Assembly: GCA_947631865.1 (NCBI GenBank)
Contig: CANRNF010000002.1
Location: forward strand, 1-64,000
Length of the DNA stretch: 64,000 nucleotides
Reading direction: 5' to 3'
Source of the DNA: an uncultured Oscillospiraceae bacterium
Lineage (GTDB): Bacteria; Bacillota; Clostridia; Oscillospirales; Oscillospiraceae
The position numbers and the translations under genes were made by a program. The first letter of the stretch is position 1. Each line of letters opens with the position of its first letter. Under the pieces are notes generated by a model. That model made no database searches and was not told where the DNA came from. It saw only the letters and a program-made list of their open reading frames with translations. Positions 35,663 through 42,533 of this stretch are shown here, piece by piece.

Positions 35663-35740
35663 GACGATCGCTTTTTACAGCGGCAAAGGACGCGAAGGAA
35701 AAAGCCATAACGTAAACGTTTTTTAAGCGGGGTAAGAAAC

Positions 35741-36833
35741 ATGAGCCTGATCGAACTGAAAAACATCACGAAGGACTTCGGCGCCACGCGGGTGCTGGAA
35801 AACGTGACCATGACTGTGGACAAGGGCGACGTGGTGGCCGTGGTGGGCAACTCCGGCTGCGGCAAGACCACGCTTTTGCGGTGCATGAACCTGCTGGAAC
35901 GGCCCACAGCCGGGCAGGTGTTCATCGACGGGGAGGAACTGACGGCCAAGGGCGCGGACGTGGACCGCATCCGCCGGGCGCATGGGCATGGTATATCAGC
36001 ACTTTAACCTCTTCTCCCACCTGTCCGTGATGGAGAACGTGACCATGGCGCCCCGCCTCGTGAACCACATGCCGGCGGACGAGGCGAAGGAGCTGGGCAT
36101 GCGGTATCTGCGCATGGTGGGCATGCAGGAGCGGGCGGACCGGCCCATCGGCCAGCTCTCCGGCGGCCAGAAACAGCGGGTGGCCATCGCCCGGTGCCTG
36201 GCCATGGAGCCGGAGGTGGTGCTCTTCGACGAGCCCACCAGCGCCCTTGACCCCACCATGGTGGACGAGGTGCTGGCGGTGATCCGGAACCTGGTGAAAA
36301 ACGGCCTGACCTGCGTCATCGTGACCCACGAGATGGACTTTGCCCGGAGCGTGGCCAGCCGGGTGGTGTTCCTGGCGGACGGGGGCATCTACGAGCAGGC
36401 GAGCCCGGAGGAGTTCTTCAACGCCCCCAAGGGGGAGAAGACGAAGGCCTTCGTCCGGCGGGTGAAGCTGTTTACATACGAAAGCGCCCTGCATGACCTG
36501 GACCTGTACACCCTGCTGGCCCAGATGCGCACCTATTGCGGCCGGTACGGCTTCTCCAGGCGGGCGGCGACCCGTGTCCAGCTGGTGACGGAGGAGCTGG
36601 TCACCTTCCTGCAGGAGCTGGGCGGCGCCGGGAAGGTGGTCGTGCAGGTCAGCTACGAGGAGAAGACCGGGCGGAAGGAGTTCGTCCTGCGGGACACGGT
36701 CCCCGGCGGGAACCACCTGGAGGATACCCGGCTGGACGAGCTGAGCTCCACCATCGTGAGAAACTGCGCCGGCGAGATCCAGTACACCACGGAGAACGGC
36801 TACAACGTCCTGAGCCTGGATGTTCTGGAGTAA
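35741..36833 (+). pseudogene. Amino-acid-type ABC transporter ATPase, frameshifted, with extra C-terminal domain
   Basis: A GlnQ/HisP-like ATPase split over two frames. The first (35741-36007) holds Walker A GNSGCGKTTLLRCMNLL. The second (from ~35982 to 36833) holds the Q loop MGMVYQHFNLFSHLSV, signature LSGGQKQRVAIARCLA, Walker B VVLFDEPTSALDP and the switch His in VTHEMDF. The break is one extra base near CGGGCGCATGGGC; removing it gives RRAMGMVYQ, the expected junction. After the normal ATPase end, ~120 residues follow (about 36460-36830) with TRVQLVTEELVTFLQELGG, which may be an RsbW/HATPase-like or other regulatory domain. The frameshift could be mutation, sequencing error or recoding. 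It heads a binding-protein/permease operon. Confidence 0.85.
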
Positions 36834-36839
36834 TTTCGA

Positions 36840-36865
36840 CGGAACCGCTATTATACCCTCAAATA
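36840..36865. repeat. Partial copy of the 79-bp palindromic repeat
   Basis: GGAACCGCTATTATACCCTCAAATAC matches the segment GAAACCGCTATTATACTGAAAAATAC of the repeat near 2800 at most positions. Only this quarter of the element is present. Confidence 0.5.
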
Positions 36866-36926
36866 CACGCATCGAAGGCCCCGTGGGCGTTTGAGATAAA
36901 ATTTTTACAAGAAGGAGAACAAAAAC

Positions 36927-37763
36927 ATGAAGAAACTGATCGCCCTTGCGCTGGCGCTGGTCATGGCGCTGGCTCTGACCGTCCCCGCCCTGGCGGCGGA
37001 GGAGAAACCTAAGATGAAGCTCGGTACGCTGGAAATGCTGTCGCGGACGGAAGATGAGAGGAATTCCCTTACCGACGAGGTAGAAAACTCTGAGGACAAC
37101 AAGTTCCCCCTGATGCAGCAGAATAACATACAGTACATCTGTTACAATACCCTTTCTGAGTTGCTGATGGCCCTGGACGCCGGATACGTTGATGTGGTCC
37201 AGGCAGATGAGCCTATGGTGCAGTACGTCATCTCCCGGAACGACGCCTACGCCGAGTTCCAAGCCGCGGTAGAGCATCAGATAGAGTACAGCATGCTCTT
37301 CCTGGAGGAGGACGGGTTGCTGTGCGACCAGTTCAGCGAGGCTATCAAGGCCATGAAGGACGACGGCACCCTGGACACTCTGGCCGCGGAATACATCGAC
37401 GGCGTGATCGCCGGCGAGGACCCGGAGGCCGTGGCGTTCCCCACCTTTGAGGGAGCGGACACCGTCACCGTGGCAGTGACCGGCGACGTGCCCCCCATGG
37501 ACTACGTGGACGACACCGGCCATGCCGCCGGCTTCAACACCGCCGTGCTGGCCGAGATCGCCCAGCGGCTGGAGCTGAACATCGAGCTCATCCAGGTGGA
37601 CTCCAGCGCCCGCTCCCTGGCCCTTTCCAGCGGCCGCGCCGACGTGGCCTTCTGGGTCCAAACCATTCTCACCTTTAATAAAAACGATGTCCCCGAGGGA
37701 ACGGTCGCCAGCGAGCCCTATTATGCCACTGAGCTCTGCGGCCTTACGCTGGCCGCCGAGTAA
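36927..37763 (+). CDS. Secreted binding protein, SBP_bac_3-like with swapped halves, copy 1
   Basis: 278 residues with a signal peptide KKLIALALALVMALALTVPALA and no lipobox Cys. Residues ~30-165 align with the second half of canonical amino-acid binding proteins: a KLGTLEML strand, YNTLSELLMALDAGYVDVVQADEP, and SEAIKAMKDDGTLDTLAAEYIDG, the normal C-terminal helix. Residues ~175-278 then align with the canonical first half: TVTVAVTGDVPPMDYVDDTG, AGFNTAVLAEIAQRLELNIE, LALSSGRADVAFW, ASEPYY. The order is thus circularly permuted. It is the most diverged N-terminal half of the set along with copy 4. RBS AGAAGGAG is preceded by a small hairpin conserved before each copy. Confidence 0.85.
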   Translation: MKKLIALALALVMALALTVPALAAEEKPKMKLGTLEMLSRTEDERNSLTDEVENSEDNKFPLMQQNNIQYICYNTLSELLMALDAGYVDVVQADEPMVQYVISRNDAYAEFQAAVEHQIEYSMLFLEEDGLLCDQFSEAIKAMKDDGTLDTLAAEYIDGVIAGEDPEAVAFPTFEGADTVTVAVTGDVPPMDYVDDTGHAAGFNTAVLAEIAQRLELNIELIQVDSSARSLALSSGRADVAFWVQTILTFNKNDVPEGTVASEPYYATELCGLTLAAE

Positions 37764-37822
37764 CGAATCGGAGGCCCCAACGGGCTTTTGAGATAAAATT
37801 CATTCAAAAGGAGAAAAGAAAC

Positions 37823-38671
37823 ATGAAGAAACTGATCGCCCTTGCGCTGGCGCTGGTCATGGCGCTGGCTCTGACCGTCCCCGCCCTGGCGGCGGAGGAG
37901 AAGCCTTCGATGAAGGTCGGCATGCTGGAGCTGCTGGCCCAGTCGGAGCAGGAGATCAACGACATCGAGGATGAGTACAGTACCACCGACGAGGCGGAGG
38001 CCCCGCTCAAGGAGAACGACGTTTCGCTCGTCTATTATCACAGCCTGGCCGAGCTGCTGATGGCCCTGGACGCCGGGTATATCGATCTGGCCCAGGCGGA
38101 CGACCCCACGGTACAGTACGTCCTGTCCCGGAACGACGCATACGCCGAGAACCATCCCGCTCCCGAGATAGAGCAGGCGGTGGAATACAGCATGCTCTTC
38201 CTGGAGGAGGACGCCGAGCTCTGCGACAGCTTCAACGAGGCCATCACCGCCATGAAGGACGACGGCACCCTGGACGAGCTGGCCGCGGCACATATCGACG
38301 GCGTGATCGCCGGGGAGGACCCGGAGGCCGTGGCGTTCCCCTCCTTTGACGGCGCCGAGACCGTCACCGTGGCGGTGACCGGCGACGTGCCCCCCATGGA
38401 CTATGTGGACGATACCGGCCATGCCGCGGGCTTCAACACTGCTGTTCTGGCTGAGATCGCCCAGCGGCTGGAAGTGAACATTGAGCTCATCCAGGTGGAC
38501 AGCGGCGCCCGTGCCCTGGCCCTGGCCAGCGGCCGCGCGGACGTGGTCTTCTGGGCCCAGTCCTATACCGGTGAAGTCGCGATAGCGGATCTGGACATCC
38601 CCGAGGGCACGGTGGCCAGCGAGCCCTATTATACCACTGTGCTCTGCGGCCTCGTGCAGGGCGCTGAGTAA
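37823..38671 (+). CDS. Secreted binding protein, SBP_bac_3-like with swapped halves, copy 2
   Basis: 282 residues, same architecture as copy 1: signal peptide ending VPALAAEE, then the lobe-2-type half (SLVYYHSLAELLMALDAGYI, DLAQADDPTVQYVLSRNDAYA, AITAMKDDGTLDELAAAHIDG), then the lobe-1-type half starting ETVTVAVTGDVPPMDYVDDTG. The first ~330 bases are almost identical to copy 3, which implies recent duplication or gene conversion. The usual arginine after the first-half motif that grips the alpha-carboxylate is not evident (AQSYTGEVAIADL), so the ligand may not be a common amino acid. RBS AAAAGGAG. Confidence 0.85.
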   Translation: MKKLIALALALVMALALTVPALAAEEKPSMKVGMLELLAQSEQEINDIEDEYSTTDEAEAPLKENDVSLVYYHSLAELLMALDAGYIDLAQADDPTVQYVLSRNDAYAENHPAPEIEQAVEYSMLFLEEDAELCDSFNEAITAMKDDGTLDELAAAHIDGVIAGEDPEAVAFPSFDGAETVTVAVTGDVPPMDYVDDTGHAAGFNTAVLAEIAQRLEVNIELIQVDSGARALALASGRADVVFWAQSYTGEVAIADLDIPEGTVASEPYYTTVLCGLVQGAE

Positions 38672-38729
38672 CAAATCAGAGGCCCCCACGGGCTTTTGAG
38701 ATAAACACTATCAAAAGGAGAACAAAAGC

Positions 38730-39572
38730 ATGAAGAAGATCATCGCCCTTGCGCTGGCGCTGGTGATGGCGCTGGCCCTGACCGTCCCCGCCCTGGCGGC
38801 GGAGGAGAAGCCTTCCATGAAGGTCGGCATGCTGGAGCTGCTGGCCCAGTCGGAGCAGGAGATCAACGACATCGAGGATGAGTACAGTACCACCGACGAG
38901 GCGGAGGCCCCGCTCAAGGAGAACGACGTTTCGCTCGTCTATTATCACAGCCTGGCCGAGCTGCTGATGGCCCTGGACGCCGGGTATATCGATCTGGCCC
39001 AGGCGGACGACCCCACGGTACAGTACGTCCTGTCCCGGAACGACGCCTATGCCGAGGAGCATCCCGAGATCGAGCATACGATAGCATACAGCATGCTCTT
39101 CCTGGAGGAGGATGGGTCGCTGCGCGACAGCTTCAACGAGGCCATCACCGCCATGAAGGACGACGGCACCCTGGATGATCTGGCCGCGGAATACATCGAC
39201 GGCGTGATCGCCGGCGAGGACCCGGCTCCCGTGGCGTTCCCCACCTTTGACGGCGCCGAGACCGTCACCGTGGCCGTGACCGGCGACGTGCCTCCCATGG
39301 ACTACGCGGACGACACCGGCCACGCCGCCGGCTTCAACACCGCCGTGCTGGCCGAGATCGCCCAGCGGTTGGAGATCAACATCGAGCTGGTCCAGGTGGA
39401 CAGCGGCGCCCGTGCCCTGGCCCTTTCCAGCGGCCGCGCCGACGCGGCCTTCTGGGCCCGGTCCGCTGCCGCTGACCCCGTCATTGAAGGGCTGGATATC
39501 CCCGAGGGCACCATCACCAGCGAGTCCTATTACTCCGCCGTGCAGTGCTCCCTTGTGCTGGCCGCCGAGTAA
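38730..39572 (+). CDS. Secreted binding protein, SBP_bac_3-like with swapped halves, copy 3
   Basis: 280 residues with the same signal peptide and permuted halves. It diverges from copy 2 mainly after DAYAEEHPEIEHTIAYSML and in the segment that would line the ligand cleft (ARSAAADPVIEGL before DIPEGTITSESYY). The conserved GDVPPMDYADDTGHAAGFN marks the start of the lobe-1-type half. The same ~58-bp spacer and RBS (AAAAGGAG) as in the other copies precede it. Divergence concentrated near the cleft, with identity elsewhere, suggests that the paralogues differ in ligand preference; this is inference. Confidence 0.85.
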   Translation: MKKIIALALALVMALALTVPALAAEEKPSMKVGMLELLAQSEQEINDIEDEYSTTDEAEAPLKENDVSLVYYHSLAELLMALDAGYIDLAQADDPTVQYVLSRNDAYAEEHPEIEHTIAYSMLFLEEDGSLRDSFNEAITAMKDDGTLDDLAAEYIDGVIAGEDPAPVAFPTFDGAETVTVAVTGDVPPMDYADDTGHAAGFNTAVLAEIAQRLEINIELVQVDSGARALALSSGRADAAFWARSAAADPVIEGLDIPEGTITSESYYSAVQCSLVLAAE

Positions 39573-39626
39573 TACATTAGAGGCCCGGCGGTCTCCCGCC
39601 GGGCCTTTGAGGGAAACACTTTCAAA
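39573..39626 (+). promoter_or_regulatory. Strong intergenic hairpin between copies 3 and 4
   Basis: AGGCCCGGCGG-TCTC-CCGCCGGGCCT followed by TTGAGGG is a perfect 11-bp stem between two genes of the array. Weaker versions (GGCCC-CCAC-GGGC, then TTTTGAG) occupy the same position before copies 1, 2 and 3. They probably act as attenuators or 3'-end stabilisers that set different amounts of each binding protein. Confidence 0.65.
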
Positions 39627-39640
39627 AGGAGTCCTGTAAC

Positions 39641-40480
39641 ATGAAAAAGATCATCGCCCTCGCGCTGGCGCTGGTGACGGCGCTGGCCCTGACCGTCCCC
39701 GCCCTGGCCGCGGGAGAGGGGTCCGAAATGCGGTTCGGTATGCTCACGAACCTGACGTTGAGCGAGGAAGAATTAAACGAAGTGACCGACAGGATCAAAA
39801 CAGAGGAGCCTGACAGCAGGTTCCCTATGCTCAAAGAGTATGATGTGGAGACCGCTTATTATCATAGCCTTTCCGAGCTGCTGATGGCCCTGGACGCCGG
39901 ATATATCCAGCTCGCCGTAGTCGACGAGCCAACGGTGCAGTACGTCCTGTCCCGGAACGACGCCTATGCCGAGTTCCAGCCCCTGGCAGATCAGCCGATA
40001 GCGTATAGCATGCTCTTCCTGGAGGAGGACGCAGAACTCTGCGACAGCTTCAACGAGGCCATCAAGGCCATGGAGGACGACGGCACCCTGGACGCTTTGG
40101 TGGAGACCTATATCGACGGCGTGGTCGCCGGGGAGGACCCGGAGGCCGTGGCGTTTCCCGCCTTTGAGGGTGCCGAGACCGTCACCGTGGCCGTGACCGG
40201 CGACGTGCCCCCCATGGACTACGTGGATGACGCCGGCGACGCCGCCGGCTTCAACACCGCCGTGCTGGCCGAGATCGCCCAGCGGCTGGGCGTGAACATC
40301 GAGCTGGTCCAGGTGGACAGCGGCGCCCGGACCCTGGCTCTTTCCAGCGGCCGTGCCGATGCAGTCTTCTGGGTCAAGAAGCATATCTCCAGTGATACGA
40401 GCGAAGCCCCTGAGGGCACGGTGGAAAGCGAACCCTATTATACCACCCAGCTTTGCGATCTGGCGCTGAGCGCGGAGTAA
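39641..40480 (+). CDS. Secreted binding protein, SBP_bac_3-like with swapped halves, copy 4
   Basis: 279 residues, signal peptide IALALALVTALALTVPALAA, then MRFGMLTNLTLSEEELNEV and the lobe-2-type half (YYHSLSELLMALDAGYIQLAVVDEPTV), followed by the lobe-1-type half (ETVTVAVTGDVPPMDYVDDAG). The first ~60 mature residues differ from copies 1-3, whereas the second half is conserved. It follows the strongest of the intergenic hairpins, and the permease begins 5 bases after its stop, so copy 4 is translationally close to the membrane component. Confidence 0.85.
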   Translation: MKKIIALALALVTALALTVPALAAGEGSEMRFGMLTNLTLSEEELNEVTDRIKTEEPDSRFPMLKEYDVETAYYHSLSELLMALDAGYIQLAVVDEPTVQYVLSRNDAYAEFQPLADQPIAYSMLFLEEDAELCDSFNEAIKAMEDDGTLDALVETYIDGVVAGEDPEAVAFPAFEGAETVTVAVTGDVPPMDYVDDAGDAAGFNTAVLAEIAQRLGVNIELVQVDSGARTLALSSGRADAVFWVKKHISSDTSEAPEGTVESEPYYTTQLCDLALSAE

Positions 40481-40484
40481 AGCC

Positions 40485-41159
40485 ATGGGCTTTATTGAGA
40501 ACTTTCAGAATATCCTGCTTTCCGGCAAGAACGCCGCCACCCTGGCGGCGGGCCTGTGGATGACGCTGAAGATCTCGGCGCTGTCCGTCATAGCGGGCAC
40601 GCTGCTGGGGGCGCTGCTGTGCAAGCTCCGGACGGGCCGGTTCAAGCCCCTCCGGGGCCTGGCGGCGCTGTACATATCCATCGCCCGGGGCACGCCGGTG
40701 CTGATGCTGCTGATGCTGATGTACTATGTGGTGTTCGCCCGGGCGAAGGTTCCCGCCTACATCGTGGCGGTGACGGCATTCTCCCTCAACGTGGCGGCCT
40801 ATATGGCCGAGGTCATGCGCACGGCGCTGATGGGCGTGGACCCCGGCGAGGTGGAGGCGGCCCGGACCCTGGGCCTCAGCCGGTGGCAGGCGTTTTTCCA
40901 CGTGACTCTGCCCCAGGCGGTGGTCATGGCGAAGCCCACCTATCAGTCCACTATCATCAACCTGATCCAGTGGACCAGCGTGGTGGGCTATGTGACCATC
41001 ACGGACCTCACCCGCGTGGTGAACAACATCTCTGCCCGGACCATGCAGCCGCTGTTCATGATCCTGGTGGGCATGGCCCTGTATCTGGGCCTGTCCTACC
41101 TGGTGACCGGCATTTTCTGCCTCACCGGCCGGAAGAACGATAAAAAACAGAACGCATGA
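40485..41159 (+). CDS. Amino-acid-type ABC transporter permease (HisM/GlnP family)
   Basis: A 224-residue membrane component with five or so hydrophobic segments. The EAA loop EVEAARTLGLSRWQAFFHVTLPQAV, which contacts the ATPase, is intact, and ARGTPVLMLLMLMYYVVF is typical of the polar amino-acid family. It is the only permease gene, so it would act as a homodimer. Upstream lie the four permuted binding proteins and the frameshifted ATPase, which completes the transporter. If the ATPase is dead, another ATPase in the cell might substitute. Confidence 0.92.
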   Translation: MGFIENFQNILLSGKNAATLAAGLWMTLKISALSVIAGTLLGALLCKLRTGRFKPLRGLAALYISIARGTPVLMLLMLMYYVVFARAKVPAYIVAVTAFSLNVAAYMAEVMRTALMGVDPGEVEAARTLGLSRWQAFFHVTLPQAVVMAKPTYQSTIINLIQWTSVVGYVTITDLTRVVNNISARTMQPLFMILVGMALYLGLSYLVTGIFCLTGRKNDKKQNA

Positions 41160-41240
41160 CCCGGGACCGCCCCGGTCCAGGCCGGCGGCCGGAAAACAAA
41201 GGATACGAAAAAGGATTATTTTAGAGGAGGATCACAAAAA

Positions 41241-42428
41241 ATGAAAAAGCTGTTAGCTGTCATCCTGAGCGCGGTGCTCATGCTGGGCGCCTGCGCCTTT
41301 ACGGAAGGCCCGGCGGCCGGCACCTGCTACTGCCTGTCCGGCATCTCCGTGGTGGCGGGGGAGACGAACATCGACCTGTCCGACGTGGAGATCGGCGTGG
41401 ACGTGATGGAGGGCGAGCCGGGCGCCGTGGTGGTGCACGTGGACAACGGCGAAGAGCATGTCTGCGAGATCGGAGTCACCCAGATAGACGGCCTGTACAT
41501 CATCCATCTCGACAGCCCCACCCTTGGCCACAAGGACTATGCCATCGACCCGGTCCTGGAGCTGTCCGAAGACCTGGACGATCTGCGCGACGCGCTGATC
41601 GAGAAGCTGCAGGGCATGGACACCCAGGCGGCGGCCCAGAGCATCTTTGACTTCTTTGACCGCGCGGAGGCGGCCGCGGTGCAGGCTGCCGAGGCCCCTG
41701 AGGTCACGGAGGCTCCCGTGGAGACCGCCGTACCCGAGGTCGTCATGAGCGGCGACATCACGGAGATACTGGAGGACAGCATCAATCCCGTGAGGACCGT
41801 CACCATCGACGAGGATATCACCGACGAGGATACCGGCGAGCTGCTGGTGCCCGCGGGTGACTATAAGGTGTCTTCCTTCACCGTGGATAAGGAGATCGTG
41901 CGCAGGCTGCTGGGCAATATGACCCTGAACGGCGCGCCTATCCCGAACGCCGAGATGCTGCTGGACGAGAACGCGGACGCCCAGCTGGTGGGCGCCATCT
42001 ATGAAGGCCTGGACGATCCGGGAGCCGGCCTTGGCTATATGTTTATCACTGCTTCCGACGACGAGACCATGGGCTATAACGGCCTGTACTATATCCTGTC
42101 CACCGACGAGGACGGCAAGACTCTCGCCTTTGATATCCTCGGCGGCACCGGCGAGAGCAAAATGGAGGTGCAGTTCGCCCTGAACGAGCACACCGTCGAG
42201 CACACGACCTTCGGTCCTGACGCTGTCGACATGGACAATATCATCAACGTCAGCGAGCTGGTCGCCGCCGGCGAGGAGAACCCGCTGCTGCCGGATCTGC
42301 AGGTGCTGCTGGGCGACGCCATCGCGGCGGCCCTCGCCCCCATGGCGGCGCAGTTCCCCATGGATGAGTTCTCCGTGGATGAGTTTTCTATGGATGATTT
42401 CCCCATGGAGGAAGTCCCCGCGGAATAA
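41241..42428 (+). CDS. Lipoprotein of unknown function with acidic Met/Phe-rich tail
   Basis: 395 residues. The start has RBS AGAGGAGG and a lipoprotein signal peptide, KKLLAVILSAVLMLGAC. Two beta-rich portions flank an Ala/Val/Pro-rich linker (EVTEAPVETAVPEV): residues ~25-110 with SGISVVAGETNIDLSDVEIG, and ~175-360 with PAGDYKVSSFTVDKEIV and GYMFITASDDETMGYNGLYY. The end is a short tandem repeat, FPMDEFSVDEFSMDDFPMEE, rich in Asp/Glu, Met and Phe. No family is recognised. Position after the permease and before a secreted dipeptidase suggests a role in the same uptake system. Confidence 0.7.
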   Translation: MKKLLAVILSAVLMLGACAFTEGPAAGTCYCLSGISVVAGETNIDLSDVEIGVDVMEGEPGAVVVHVDNGEEHVCEIGVTQIDGLYIIHLDSPTLGHKDYAIDPVLELSEDLDDLRDALIEKLQGMDTQAAAQSIFDFFDRAEAAAVQAAEAPEVTEAPVETAVPEVVMSGDITEILEDSINPVRTVTIDEDITDEDTGELLVPAGDYKVSSFTVDKEIVRRLLGNMTLNGAPIPNAEMLLDENADAQLVGAIYEGLDDPGAGLGYMFITASDDETMGYNGLYYILSTDEDGKTLAFDILGGTGESKMEVQFALNEHTVEHTTFGPDAVDMDNIINVSELVAAGEENPLLPDLQVLLGDAIAAALAPMAAQFPMDEFSVDEFSMDDFPMEEVPAE

Positions 42429-42448
42429 GCGCGTAAAGTCTTTTCGTG

Positions 42449-42483
42449 TGCGGCGGCCCGGGTCTGCGATCCCGGCCGCCGCA
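42449..42483 (+). terminator. Intergenic hairpin after the lipoprotein gene
   Basis: TGCGGCGGCC...GGCCGCCGCA, a perfect 10-bp stem with a 15-base loop and no T run. It may be a weak terminator or a stability element between the lipoprotein and dipeptidase genes. Confidence 0.55.
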
Positions 42484-42533
42484 TATGCTCCGGCGGGACG
42501 TATAAGCAACAAATTATCATGAGGAGAAACCAA

